A stretch of 64,000 nt of DNA, from NCBI RefSeq assembly GCF_037861325.1, contig NZ_JAFELW010000008.1; one strand, 5' to 3'. Each line of letters starts with the position of its first letter. Position 1 is the first letter of the stretch. This stretch comes from Riemerella anatipestifer_F (GTDB lineage: Bacteria > Bacteroidota > Bacteroidia > Flavobacteriales > Weeksellaceae). The translations under genes and the position numbers were made by a program. Below, piece after piece: positions 1 to 8,799 of this stretch. Below the pieces are notes generated by a model that saw only the letters and a list, made by a program, of their open reading frames with translations, was not told the origin of the DNA and made no database searches.

Positions 1-1332
1 TTCTTGACCTCTACCTTCTGCTACCAACATTGATGATGATACTCCCTTACCTACTAAGTATTTCACTACCGCATCTGCTCTCCTTTGAGACAACTTCTTA
101 TTGTAAGATGCTGAACCTCTTGTATCTGTAGCGCCTATAACTAAATACTGCTTAGAAGTATTCATCCCCTTTATGATATTCGCAGCATTATCCAACTTAC
201 CAAAAGACTGTGGTCTAATAACATCACTGTTTAACGCAAACTCTATACCTTCAAAGTTCTTGTTAACTTCCGCTACTTGTGCCACTTCGTTGCTCTCCTC
301 CGGACATCCATTATTAGAAACTAAACCTGGTACTGTTACACACTTATCGTATAGGTCTATTACACCATCTAAATCCATATCTAATGCTACCCCTGCTCCA
401 TCTACTCTTGCTCCTGCTGGTGTATCTAACTGTCTGTCCCAATCATCACATACGCCATCATTATCCTTGTCACCATTTTCACAAACAGTATAGTCTAAAG
501 GAGCTCCTAATGCATTAACTCTAGACTCTAAATATTCCAAAGGATCATGCCAAGTTAAATGAGACACATGCTTCCCTAATTTAAATGTAAGTCCTAAATT
601 AGCCGTAAACATATTGTCTGAGTTGGTTCTTCTTATATTATTATACGGATAGTCAGAAGATGTATTATTCCAACCGCCTCCATCAAACTCATCATCTCCA
701 GACATAACATACATTAATCTTGCCTCAACATCCACTAACTTGGACACTTTGTATTTTAATCCAGCTCCTGCTTGATAGAAAAAAGAAGCTATATCCAAAT
801 TTTGCTCAACAACTTCCCTATTATTCCATCTTGAAGATTTATCCTCCAAGTAGGTTTTATATCCTTGTAACCCAATACCTGCATAACCGTGCAATGCCCA
901 TCTGTACGGAGAATTGTTATCCACTCTTCTTAAGAGATTAGAAAAATTAAAATCTCCTAATAAAGACACCTGCTTATACTTAGTATTTGCTTCAGCAACA
1001 CCATATTCCGGTTTAAGCATTGCTTTTTGATTCGTTTGCCCTTGCTGATACTGAAGACTTAGCCCAAATGTATGAGAAATCTGCTTATCTAAACTCACAT
1101 AAGCATTCCAACCAAAATTAACTTTATTTCCATAGAAAGAAGTTAAGTCAGCAGATTGCATAAAGGCTCCACCTCCTCCGACAGAGATAGACCAATCGTT
1201 AAATAAACGAGATTTGTTGTCAAACTTTTTTACAGAAGTTGCCCCTGAAGAAAAAGTGTTAGGATACTTAACCGTATCCTGAGAATACATCACGGCAGGA
1301 AGAGCCAATAACGCTAATAAATTAAATTTCAT
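1..1332 (-). CDS. OmpA family outer-membrane protein (3' end cut by window edge)
   Basis: About 444 codons are visible and the stop lies beyond the left edge. The protein begins with a signal peptide (MKFNLLALLALPAVMYSQ), followed by a region rich in aromatic residues that looks like an 8-stranded beta-barrel. Two thrombospondin-type-3 calcium-binding repeats follow (DKDNDGVCDDWD and DMDLDGVIDLYD). The C-terminal OmpA domain carries the peptidoglycan-binding signature around GATDTRG and LSQRRADAVVKYL. It should anchor the outer membrane to peptidoglycan. The start ATG overlaps the folK stop as ATGA, so the two are probably co-transcribed and translationally coupled. The family assignment is firm; the exact role (porin, adhesin or purely structural) cannot be told. 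Confidence 0.9.
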   Translation of the reverse strand, partial: MKFNLLALLALPAVMYSQDTVKYPNTFSSGATSVKKFDNKSRLFNDWSISVGGGGAFMQSADLTSFYGNKVNFGWNAYVSLDKQISHTFGLSLQYQQGQTNQKAMLKPEYGVAEANTKYKQVSLLGDFNFSNLLRRVDNNSPYRWALHGYAGIGLQGYKTYLEDKSSRWNNREVVEQNLDIASFFYQAGAGLKYKVSKLVDVEARLMYVMSGDDEFDGGGWNNTSSDYPYNNIRRTNSDNMFTANLGLTFKLGKHVSHLTWHDPLEYLESRVNALGAPLDYTVCENGDKDNDGVCDDWDRQLDTPAGARVDGAGVALDMDLDGVIDLYDKCVTVPGLVSNNGCPEESNEVAQVAEVNKNFEGIEFALNSDVIRPQSFGKLDNAANIIKGMNTSKQYLVIGATDTRGSASYNKKLSQRRADAVVKYLVGKGVSSSMLVAEGRGQE

Positions 1333-1778
1333 ATTTGAATGTTTTTATATTTTTCAATATTCTCTCCCAAATCTTCTAGAATTTTCCTAGAAAAATTACG
1401 CACAAAAAGATGCCTATGATGGGGTAAATTTAACATTTTTGACTGATACGAAAGATTGCCTATGGCAACTATATCAACATCTATAACTCTATCTTCATAA
1501 CCTCCCAAATCCCTAGAATCAAGAACCCTTCCCATATACCTTTCTATTTCTTTTGCTTTCTTCAAAATTTGAATAGGCGAAAAATCAGTCTCCAACGAGA
1601 GTGCAATATTACAAAAATTATTAGAACTAACAAACTCCACAGGCTCTGTTTCTAGCATTTTACTCTTTTTTATCACATTTCCTAGATGCTTGTTTATCAA
1701 TAAAATAGCTTCTTCTATATTTTTTTTAGGATTTTTTATATTGCTTCCTAGTAACAAAATAACCTTTCTTTGCGACAT
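1329..1778 (-). CDS. folK: 2-amino-4-hydroxy-6-hydroxymethyldihydropteridine pyrophosphokinase
   Basis: FolK transfers pyrophosphate from ATP to 6-hydroxymethyl-dihydropterin in cytosolic folate synthesis. At 149 residues the protein is of usual FolK length. It has the N-terminal LLLGSN loop, the EP(V)EF substrate-binding stretch near residue 45 and the signature RVIDVDIV at about 96-103, whose aspartates bind the two magnesium ions. The late HHRHLFVR segment matches the family's PHPR..ER..V region in degenerate form. It starts 21 bases from the divergent sppA start and overlaps the downstream OmpA gene by four bases. The pairing of folK with an envelope gene looks positional rather than functional. 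Confidence 0.93.
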   Translation of the reverse strand: MSQRKVILLLGSNIKNPKKNIEEAILLINKHLGNVIKKSKMLETEPVEFVSSNNFCNIALSLETDFSPIQILKKAKEIERYMGRVLDSRDLGGYEDRVIDVDIVAIGNLSYQSKMLNLPHHRHLFVRNFSRKILEDLGENIEKYKNIQI

Positions 1779-1799
1779 ATTAACAAAATTATTTACAGT

Positions 1800-3554
1800 A
1801 TGCGTAGTTTTATTAAAAGTGTATTAGCCAATATCACGGCTATAACCATCGTTTTTTTTACTTTCTTTGGTTTCATTATTATTGCTATGATTAGCAGTGC
1901 TATTGGAGACAAAGATAGTGTAAAAATTAAAAGTAACTCAATATTAACGCTAGATTCTAAATTCAGAGTTATCGAAAGCGAAACTGAAAAAGATCTAAAT
2001 ATCTTTGATTTTAAAAACCAAGTACGAGATGTTGCTCTATACGATGTTATCAGAGCTATAGAGAAAGCTAAAACAGACGACAATATTAAAGGGATTAGCA
2101 TAGAAAATGACAACATCAACGCAGGCATCACTCAAATTGAAAGCATAAGAAACGCTATAGAAGATTTCAAAAAAAGTGGAAAATTTGTGTATTCTTATGG
2201 TAATTCAGTTTCTCAACCATCCTATTTCTTAGGTTCTGTTGCAGACAAGTTCTACCTCAACCCCGCAGGAGGAATAGAACTGAAAGGTATGGCATCAGAA
2301 GTAATATTTTTAAAAGATTTTGCTGAACAATACGGCATCGGCATCAACATTATAAGACACGGCAAGTACAAAGCTGCTGTAGAACCTTTCTTAAGAAATG
2401 ATATTTCTCCTGAAAATAAAGAACAATTAAGCACTCTACTTTCTGACTTATGGAATAGAGTTTCTAATAAAATTGCTTCATCTAGAAAAATTAGCATAGA
2501 AAACTTCCAATCCATTACAGATGGGCTTTACGGAATGATACCTGATTTTAGCTTAAAGTATGGTTTAGTAGATAAGCTGATGCAAAAGGGAGAATACGAG
2601 CTATTATTAAAACAAAAAATAGGTATAGATACAGATAAAAAACTTAATAAAGTATCTATAAGAAAATACATTAAATCCATCAAAGACGAAAGCAAGTCTA
2701 GTGAAAAAATCGCAGTTTTATATGCTTCAGGAAACATCATCAATGGTGATGAAGCTACCAATATTTCTGACGAAAAATACATAGAATACATCAGAGATTT
2801 AAAAGATGATGACGATATCAAAGCAGTAGTTTTAAGAATCAACTCTCCTGGAGGAAGTGCCAATGCTTCTGACCAAATACTATTTGAACTACAACAACTT
2901 AAACTTAAAAAACCGTTAATTGTTTCCTTTGGAGATTATGCTGCCTCTGGAGGTTATTATATTGCAATGGCTGGAGATAAAATCTATTCAGAACCTAACA
3001 CTATTACAGGGTCTATTGGTGTATTTGGTATGATACCTGACTTTAAAAATTTGGCTAACAAAAACGGAATTCGCTCCGATGTGGTTTCTACAAACACCAA
3101 CTCACAAATGATGTCTCCTATAAGTGGTATCACTGAAGGCACTAAAAATATGCTTCAAAATAGTGTGGAACAAACTTACAAGAGATTTGTCTATTTCGTA
3201 ACTAAAAACAGAAATAAAACTTTTGAGCAAGTAGACGAAATCGCAGGTGGTAGAGTTTGGTCTGGTAAAAAAGCCAAAGAACTAGGATTGGTAGATGAAC
3301 TAGGAAGTCTTAATGATGCTATTACTTTTGCTATTAAAAAAGCAAAAGTAAAAAATTACAACATCGTTTCTTATCCTTCAGAAATAAATCCTTTAGAAGA
3401 GTTTTTTAAAGGTATGGACGAAGAAAGCATCTCTACTTATTTTATGAAACAAAAAATGGGAAGCGAGCAATACTATATTTATGAAACCATCAACAACTTC
3501 AAGAAAAATAATTCTAAAGTAATGATGCAATCACCAGTAAAAATAGCTTTCTAA
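1800..3554 (+). CDS. sppA: Signal peptide peptidase SppA, 67K type
   Basis: This is a membrane-bound serine protease that degrades signal peptides after their release, in the cytoplasmic membrane. The N-terminal segment (SVLANITAITIVFFTFFGFII) is a membrane anchor. The protein has the two tandem S49 domains of the long form, with the catalytic lysine region in the first (HGKYKAAVEPF) and the nucleophile serine in the second (DYAASGGYYIAMA). I chose the ATG at 1800 (584 residues). The in-frame ATG at 1770 lies inside the divergent folK gene and adds ten residues in front of a normal N-terminus. A hairpin terminator follows the gene. Confidence 0.93.
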   Translation: MRSFIKSVLANITAITIVFFTFFGFIIIAMISSAIGDKDSVKIKSNSILTLDSKFRVIESETEKDLNIFDFKNQVRDVALYDVIRAIEKAKTDDNIKGISIENDNINAGITQIESIRNAIEDFKKSGKFVYSYGNSVSQPSYFLGSVADKFYLNPAGGIELKGMASEVIFLKDFAEQYGIGINIIRHGKYKAAVEPFLRNDISPENKEQLSTLLSDLWNRVSNKIASSRKISIENFQSITDGLYGMIPDFSLKYGLVDKLMQKGEYELLLKQKIGIDTDKKLNKVSIRKYIKSIKDESKSSEKIAVLYASGNIINGDEATNISDEKYIEYIRDLKDDDDIKAVVLRINSPGGSANASDQILFELQQLKLKKPLIVSFGDYAASGGYYIAMAGDKIYSEPNTITGSIGVFGMIPDFKNLANKNGIRSDVVSTNTNSQMMSPISGITEGTKNMLQNSVEQTYKRFVYFVTKNRNKTFEQVDEIAGGRVWSGKKAKELGLVDELGSLNDAITFAIKKAKVKNYNIVSYPSEINPLEEFFKGMDEESISTYFMKQKMGSEQYYIYETINNFKKNNSKVMMQSPVKIAF

Positions 3555-3580
3555 AAAACTAATAACATCAATTATATAAC

Positions 3581-3622
3581 AAAAACGAGCGAATATACTA
3601 TATGTATTCCGCTCGTTTTTCA
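3581..3622. terminator. Bidirectional terminator between sppA and dtd
   Basis: The left arm AAAAACGAGCGAATA pairs with TATTCCGCTCGTTTTT, with one bulged C and a short AT loop. T-runs flank it on both strands, so it can end both convergent genes. Confidence 0.8.
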
Positions 3623-3638
3623 TTATTTATAGAAACCG

Positions 3639-4085
3639 CTATCTTATTTTAGAGTTCATAATTATAGTTACTGGACCATCATTAGTTAAGCTCACTTTCA
3701 TATCCGCTCCAAAAATGCCAGAACTAACGGGAACACCATATTTAGTCATTTCGGATTTAAAATATTCAAACATAGGAACTGCCAAATCTGGTCTAGCAGC
3801 GGTAATAAAAGACGGTCTATTCCCTTTTTTATAGTCCGCCATAAGCGTAAATTGGCTCACACAAAGTACTTCTCCATCAACTTCTTTTATAGATAAATTC
3901 ATTTTACCTTCAGCATCACTAAAAATTCTAAGGTTAACTATCTTTTTTACAAGCCAATCCGCATCAGCCCTTTCATCAGTTTCCTCCACGCCTACTAATA
4001 ATAAATACCCTTTGTTTATTCTTGACACCTCTTCTCCTTCTACCACTACAGAAGCAGAGGAAACTCTTTGTACAACTACTTTCAT
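3639..4085 (-). CDS. dtd: D-aminoacyl-tRNA deacylase
   Basis: Dtd hydrolyses D-amino acids (and glycine mischarged on tRNA-Ala) from tRNA, a cytosolic proofreading enzyme. It has 148 residues, the normal length. The signature SQFTL motif (in CVSQFTLMADYKKGNRPSF) and the C-terminal GP motif (LTNDGPVTI) with its cross-subunit Gly-Pro are both present. The N-terminus MKVVVQRVSSASV is typical. The lipoprotein gene lies only five bases upstream, so the two form an operon that ends at the hairpin shared with sppA. Nothing is unusual in the sequence. Confidence 0.95.
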   Translation of the reverse strand: MKVVVQRVSSASVVVEGEEVSRINKGYLLLVGVEETDERADADWLVKKIVNLRIFSDAEGKMNLSIKEVDGEVLCVSQFTLMADYKKGNRPSFITAARPDLAVPMFEYFKSEMTKYGVPVSSGIFGADMKVSLTNDGPVTIIMNSKIR

Positions 4086-4090
4086 TTGTG

Positions 4091-4555
4091 TTAATTTCTT
4101 ATAGTTAAAACATTAGACACCGCATCGTAATAAGTCAAATAATTCTTAGGCGGAACTTGCGAAATTTTAGTAGGCTGCCCAGACAAAGAAGCTAAAAGAT
4201 GCCATTCCGCTCCATCTTTAGGGCAAACTATCTTAATATCATCTTTAACTTCCAATGTAGTATCAGATGCTGGGCAAATATGCGGAGCATTTCTATCATA
4301 AGCCTTAAATGTGGTAGTTCCCGTTCTTACTACAATCAACCCTCTAGTACCAGAATTTTGTTCATTTACATAAATCCAGCCCCCAACATTCATCAACTTT
4401 TGGTACAAAGGTAAATTCAGGTTAAGATTAACATTAACCATCGTATTAGGGAAACAAGATACCGTTTCTTCTCTATTTTTACACGAATTAGTAAAAACTA
4501 AACCGCTGATTACTAATATTTTTAAAACTAATAATCCCCAAAAAGTTCTTTTCAT
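4091..4555 (-). CDS. Rieske-like domain lipoprotein with incomplete cluster ligands
   Basis: This is a 154-residue putative lipoprotein. The hydrophobic N-terminus ends in FTNSC, a lipobox-like site with Cys at about residue 26. The rest reads like a small Rieske fold: an N-terminal domain, then HICP near residue 92, and IVCPKDGAEWHL near 109-120. A true Rieske protein has C-x-H and C-x-x-H pairs to hold a 2Fe-2S cluster. Here the order is H-x-C in the first pair and the second pair shows only C, with D-G-A-E-W where His would stand, so cluster binding is doubtful. It is co-transcribed with dtd. Function is unknown; placement at the inner or outer membrane is inferred from the lipobox. Confidence 0.6.
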   Translation of the reverse strand: MKRTFWGLLVLKILVISGLVFTNSCKNREETVSCFPNTMVNVNLNLNLPLYQKLMNVGGWIYVNEQNSGTRGLIVVRTGTTTFKAYDRNAPHICPASDTTLEVKDDIKIVCPKDGAEWHLLASLSGQPTKISQVPPKNYLTYYDAVSNVLTIRN

Positions 4556-4570
4556 TTAAAATAAAATTTA

Positions 4571-4578
4571 TATATTTG
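4571..4578 (+). promoter_or_regulatory. greA promoter -7 element TATATTTG
   Basis: It matches the Bacteroidota sigma-A motif TAnnTTTG, followed by GCATC, about 78 bases before the greA start. That gives greA an unusually long leader for this window. Confidence 0.7.
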
Positions 4579-4602
4579 CATCAAATTATTAAACACAAAA
4601 CA

Positions 4603-4632
4603 TTGTCCGGCAAATGTCGGATTATTTTTTTA
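4603..4632 (+). promoter_or_regulatory. Hairpin plus T-run in the greA leader (possible attenuator)
   Basis: A CCGGCA/TGTCGG inverted repeat is followed after a few bases by ATTATTTTTTTAT, between the greA promoter and its start. This is the layout of a weak intrinsic terminator within the leader. Confidence 0.4.
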
Positions 4633-4656
4633 TACTAACGCTAAATTAACGAAATT

Positions 4657-5124
4657 ATGGCATATGTAACGAAAGAAGGCTTAGAGAAAATGAAAGCCGA
4701 ACTAGAGCAACTAGAAAGCGTGGAAAGACCAAAAATAACTCAACAAATAGCCGAAGCTAGAGATAAAGGCGACCTTTCTGAAAACGCTGAATACGATGCT
4801 GCTAAGGAGGCTCAAGGACTTTTAGAAATGAAAATTTCTAAACTAAAAGATTTAATAGCTACTTCTAAAGTTATAGATGAAAGTCAACTAGATATTTCTA
4901 AAGTTTCTATATTGACGACTGTAAAGCTATTTAATAAAGCCACAAAAAAAGAGCAAGTATTCACGCTAGTTCCAGACAACGAGAGTGATTTAAAATCAGG
5001 TAAAATCTCTGTAAACACACCTATTGCTAAAGGTTTATTAGGTAAAAAAGTGGGCGAAACAGCTGAAATCACATTACCTAATGGCAACCAACTAACATTT
5101 GAAGTGTTAGATATTTCTCTATAA
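4657..5124 (+). CDS. greA: Transcription elongation factor GreA
   Basis: GreA enters the secondary channel of RNA polymerase and stimulates transcript cleavage to rescue backtracked complexes. The protein has 155 residues, close to the family norm. The N-terminal coiled coil carries the acidic tip (ARDKGDLSENAEYD at about 36-49), which positions the catalytic magnesium. The C-terminal globular domain has the usual GKKVGE and NGNQLTFEVLDI stretch. It precedes the HIT gene by 18 bases, so the two are likely co-transcribed. The long leader with a hairpin is noted separately. Confidence 0.96.
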   Translation: MAYVTKEGLEKMKAELEQLESVERPKITQQIAEARDKGDLSENAEYDAAKEAQGLLEMKISKLKDLIATSKVIDESQLDISKVSILTTVKLFNKATKKEQVFTLVPDNESDLKSGKISVNTPIAKGLLGKKVGETAEITLPNGNQLTFEVLDISL

Positions 5125-5142
5125 TTTTAAAATTTAACAGTT

Positions 5143-5529
5143 ATGGCTTCTATTTTCACCAAAATCATCAACGGAGAAATCCCTGCATATAAAATAGCAG
5201 AGGACGAAAACCATTTAGCCTTTCTAGACGTGATGCCTTTAGCGGAAGGACACACCTTGGTAATTCCTAAAAAGGAAGTTGACCTTATTTTTGATTTAGA
5301 CACGGAAGAGTTTAAAAATCTTTGGGCATTTGCACAACAAGTAGCTAAAAAAATTGAGAAAAACATTCCTTGTGAAAGAGTAAGTATAGCAGTTATCGGA
5401 CTAGAAGTACCTCACGCTCATATTCACTTAGTACCTATCAACAAGATAGAAGACCTTAATTTTAAGAAAGAGAGAGTGAAATTTTCAGCAGAAGATTTCA
5501 AAGAAATACAGCAAAAAATTTTAAAATAA
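5143..5529 (+). CDS. HIT family nucleotide-binding hydrolase
   Basis: This is a 128-residue histidine-triad protein with HAHIH at 91-95 followed by LVP, the catalytic triad of the HINT/Fhit superfamily. These enzymes hydrolyse nucleoside phosphoramidates or dinucleotides; the actual substrate here cannot be read. The N-terminal IFTKIINGEIPAYKIAED is the standard opening of bacterial HINT proteins. The loop before the triad (IGLEVPHAH) lacks the usual AGQ residues, a variant I believe is common in Flavobacteria. It follows greA closely and precedes clpX by 37 bases. Confidence 0.92.
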   Translation: MASIFTKIINGEIPAYKIAEDENHLAFLDVMPLAEGHTLVIPKKEVDLIFDLDTEEFKNLWAFAQQVAKKIEKNIPCERVSIAVIGLEVPHAHIHLVPINKIEDLNFKKERVKFSAEDFKEIQQKILK

Positions 5530-5566
5530 ATTATCACTCATTCACCTACTCATTCAACACTAAATT

Positions 5567-6739
5567 ATGAATAATAACCAGTGTTCTTTTTGCGGAAGAC
5601 ATCGTAAAGAAGTTCAAATGTTAGTTTCGGGACAAAACGGACTTATCTGCGAACATTGTATAGAACAAGCTCACGCATTTGTTAAAGACAATATTCAGAA
5701 AGAAGAATTCTCTCCTATAAGTACCCTCTCCGAACTAAAGAAACCTAGAGAAATTAAAAAAACTCTAGACGAATATGTCATCGGACAAGACCAAGCTAAA
5801 AAACAACTTTCCATCGCAGTCTATAACCATTATAAAAGACTTCTTCACTCTTCAACAAAAAAAGACAATGATGTTGAAATAGAAAAATCTAACATCATTA
5901 TGATAGGTGAAACAGGCACAGGAAAAACCCTTTTAGCGAAAACCATTGCAAGAGAACTTAATGTCCCTTTTTGTATTGTAGACGCTACTATACTTACCGA
6001 AGCTGGTTATGTAGGCGAAGATGTAGAGAGTATTTTATCTAGACTTCTTATGGTCGCTGATTACGATGTAGAGAAAGCCGAAAAAGGCATTGTATTCATA
6101 GATGAAATAGATAAAATAGCGAGAAAATCAGACAATCCAAGCATCACAAGAGATGTATCAGGAGAAGGTGTACAGCAAGGATTATTAAAATTATTAGAAG
6201 GAAGCATCGTAAATGTACCGCCTCAAGGAGGAAGAAAACATCCTGACCAAAAATACATACAGGTAAACACACAAAATATCCTATTCATTGCTGGAGGGGC
6301 TTTTGATGGTATAAAAGAAATTATAGAAAGGAGACTAAACAAGCAAGCCATAGGATTTAGTAAAGAAAAATTAGACTCCGAAAAAGATTTGGCACAGATA
6401 TTGCCACAAGTAAACTCAACGGATTTGAGAAAATTCGGATTAATTCCAGAACTTTTAGGTAGATTCCCTGTAATTACTTATCTAGACCAACTAACCAAAG
6501 AGACTATGGTAAGAATAATGAAAGAGCCTAAAAACTCTATCGTTAATCAATTCAAAGCTCTTTTCAAAATGGACGGTATAGATTTAGAATTCACAGACGA
6601 AGCCTTAGAAAAAATTGTAGATGAAACTTTTGAGAAAGGATTAGGTGCAAGAGGGCTCAGAGGTACTACAGAAAAGGTTTTAGAGGATTATATGTTTGAT
6701 ATAGATATAATATCCAAGAATAAAATTACAATAAATTAA
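5567..6739 (+). CDS. clpX: ATP-dependent Clp protease ATP-binding subunit ClpX
   Basis: ClpX is an AAA+ unfoldase that feeds tagged proteins to ClpP in the cytosol. The 390-residue protein starts with a zinc-binding domain (Cys6, Cys9, Cys28, Cys31). It has Walker A GETGTGKT at 114-121, the pore loop GYVG at 147-150, Walker B GIVFIDEIDK at about 174-183 and the RKH loop in GGRKHPDQ. The C-terminal helical domain (GLGARGLRGTTEKVLEDYMFDI) is intact. clpP is not adjacent, so the partner must lie elsewhere. The gene may be read from the greA promoter or its own. Confidence 0.97.
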   Translation: MNNNQCSFCGRHRKEVQMLVSGQNGLICEHCIEQAHAFVKDNIQKEEFSPISTLSELKKPREIKKTLDEYVIGQDQAKKQLSIAVYNHYKRLLHSSTKKDNDVEIEKSNIIMIGETGTGKTLLAKTIARELNVPFCIVDATILTEAGYVGEDVESILSRLLMVADYDVEKAEKGIVFIDEIDKIARKSDNPSITRDVSGEGVQQGLLKLLEGSIVNVPPQGGRKHPDQKYIQVNTQNILFIAGGAFDGIKEIIERRLNKQAIGFSKEKLDSEKDLAQILPQVNSTDLRKFGLIPELLGRFPVITYLDQLTKETMVRIMKEPKNSIVNQFKALFKMDGIDLEFTDEALEKIVDETFEKGLGARGLRGTTEKVLEDYMFDIDIISKNKITIN

Positions 6740-6770
6740 TACTAACAACATATACATTAAGTTTTTTTTG

Positions 6771-6778
6771 TAAATTTG
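6771..6778 (+). promoter_or_regulatory. Promoter -7 element TAAATTTG
   Basis: TAAATTTG is followed by CAAC, 45 bases before the start of the T9SS cargo gene. It matches TAnnTTTG. Confidence 0.65.
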
Positions 6779-6823
6779 CAACGGATTATATCCATATAAT
6801 TTTGAAAGAAAAACATAAAAATA

Positions 6824-8788
6824 ATGAAAAGAAATTTATTCTTACTGGGAGTTCTGTCATTGGTATCTTCCCTAAAAGCACAATTTATAACCTATGTTGG
6901 TGATAAGGCTAGTGTTTATGTTAAAGAGAATGCACTAGTTTATAGCGGAGGCGGAGTGAAAGTGGTGGGCACTGGAGTTGTAGATAATTCAGGTAACATA
7001 ATGATAGTTGGAGATGCAAGCTCTAAGTTTGCAACTGTGACAACCGATGGAAGCAACAAGTTAGACGGGGGCAACTTTATCCTTCGTATGACTCAATCCA
7101 CGATTACAGATGGGCAGCCAACCTTAGGTTTAAGATATGGGCAACTTTATATACAAGGGTTAACTCAAGGTAACATCACAGGTATTGTAGACAAACAATA
7201 CAAAGATATAAAGCATGGTACATATCAACAAGTTGCACTACCTTTCTTTGGAAAAACCTTAGGCTCTTTAAGTAGTGAACTTGGAAAAACTTTCACTAAC
7301 ACTAGATGGTCTAGAAATGAAATTTTAGTATTTAATAATGCCTTGGTTGTATCGGACAATATTGCTACTAGTTCTACTACTCCAAAAGGAACAGCATACT
7401 TCATGCTAGGGTCTAATGGTTTAGATACATCAAACCCTCCTCTTGGAGTTTTTACAGTAAAAGGGATTCCTTACGCTAATGGCATTACTGAATCTTTAGC
7501 AGGAGCTGCAACAGGTGTTAATTTTGGAACAAATGGTGCAGCAACTAATAAATACAGAGAAAGATATAACACTTACTGGCAAGACGATTTTGCAATTTCA
7601 GATGGCGTAGCTGCTTGGACTGGTAATTTTGGGAAAAATATATACCAGTATGGTAACCCTTTCCTTACCAATTTAGACTTAGGTTTATTAGGTAAAATAA
7701 TAACTAACATAAGAGGGGTTAGAATTGAACCATCAGGAGTTACTTCCACTGCACAGGGGGCTACTTGGTCCGCTACAGCAAAATACATAACCTATGCTTC
7801 GGGAGTGGCTACAGGAGATGTTGATGCAGTTATAAGACCTATGCAAACATTTGTAATCAAATTAACAGATAGCAATACTGCTACTCTAAACTTTGATGAA
7901 TTAAGAAGATTTGCTTACACACCTAGAGCAGAGAGTACTCCTTACTCTGTTACGGCTCAATCTATTAATCAAGGAGGTAAAGTAGCAATGCTTTCCAATA
8001 GTACATTATCTTCTAGCAAATCTATAAATAATACTTCGGCTACTTCATCTACTGTTAAGCAGTTAGGGCTAATTGCTTTAGACGCTAATGGCGTGGAGCT
8101 AGACAGAACTTATTATGTAGTTTACGGTGATGCACAGACAGGACAACCATCAGATGCTAGCACCCAAGTAGCTGCATCAGGAAACCTTATGGGTACATTT
8201 GAAGAAATTCCTACTGGAGGAATTGATGAGAGTTTATCATCCACTTATTGGTTATATATAAACGAAGCCAATGAAGTAACTTACAAGGGTAAAGAAATAC
8301 CAATGTACACTTTTAGTGATAAAATTCACTCTTTCAAAGTAGATATTAAAGAAAATGCAAAACCTATAGAGGAAGGAGCTAGCAAATTAACATCTAACGA
8401 GTCTTTCTATATTAAAGTGGGGGATAAGTTTACAGAACTTAGACAAGGGGCTACTCTACCAGTAACACCTTCATCTCAATCAGCTTATTTCGGATTATAC
8501 TATGGTAAGCCAGCAAATGAAGTACTAAGTTCTGTAGAAGTACAAAAACCATCATCTACAGTAGTTGTATTTGACTCTAGTTCTAACACACACAGAGTTT
8601 TATTTGATCAAACATGGGCTAAAGCAGATGTTGTTGTTTATGATATGAGTGGAAGAACTATCGCTTCTCAAAAGGATGTAGATGCATCTACTGCTTTTGA
8701 AATCAAATTACCTGCAGGACAGGCTACTTATTTGGTAACTGCTGTATCTGAAAAAGGTGTTAAATTTTCACAAAAAATAATCAAGTAA
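6824..8788 (+). CDS. Secreted protein with T9SS type A sorting domain
   Basis: This 654-residue exported protein has a signal peptide (MKRNLFLLGVLSLVSSLKAQ). The N-terminal region reads YVGDKASVYVKENALVYSGGG, a form seen at the start of many flavobacterial secreted proteins. It ends in a T9SS type A sorting tail (VVYDMSGRTIASQ ... VTAVSEKGVKFSQKIIK), which sends proteins through the type IX system to the surface or medium. No enzymatic motif was recognised in between; the middle is beta-rich and Ser/Thr-rich. The 83-residue membrane protein follows 11 bases later and is probably in the same operon. Function is unknown, perhaps a surface or adhesion protein. Confidence 0.85.
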   Translation: MKRNLFLLGVLSLVSSLKAQFITYVGDKASVYVKENALVYSGGGVKVVGTGVVDNSGNIMIVGDASSKFATVTTDGSNKLDGGNFILRMTQSTITDGQPTLGLRYGQLYIQGLTQGNITGIVDKQYKDIKHGTYQQVALPFFGKTLGSLSSELGKTFTNTRWSRNEILVFNNALVVSDNIATSSTTPKGTAYFMLGSNGLDTSNPPLGVFTVKGIPYANGITESLAGAATGVNFGTNGAATNKYRERYNTYWQDDFAISDGVAAWTGNFGKNIYQYGNPFLTNLDLGLLGKIITNIRGVRIEPSGVTSTAQGATWSATAKYITYASGVATGDVDAVIRPMQTFVIKLTDSNTATLNFDELRRFAYTPRAESTPYSVTAQSINQGGKVAMLSNSTLSSSKSINNTSATSSTVKQLGLIALDANGVELDRTYYVVYGDAQTGQPSDASTQVAASGNLMGTFEEIPTGGIDESLSSTYWLYINEANEVTYKGKEIPMYTFSDKIHSFKVDIKENAKPIEEGASKLTSNESFYIKVGDKFTELRQGATLPVTPSSQSAYFGLYYGKPANEVLSSVEVQKPSSTVVVFDSSSNTHRVLFDQTWAKADVVVYDMSGRTIASQKDVDASTAFEIKLPAGQATYLVTAVSEKGVKFSQKIIK

Positions 8789-8799
8789 AAAATAAAAAA

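Noticed and set aside
1770..1799. A ten-codon extension of sppA.
   Set aside because: It lies inside the divergent folK gene and adds residues before a normal membrane anchor.
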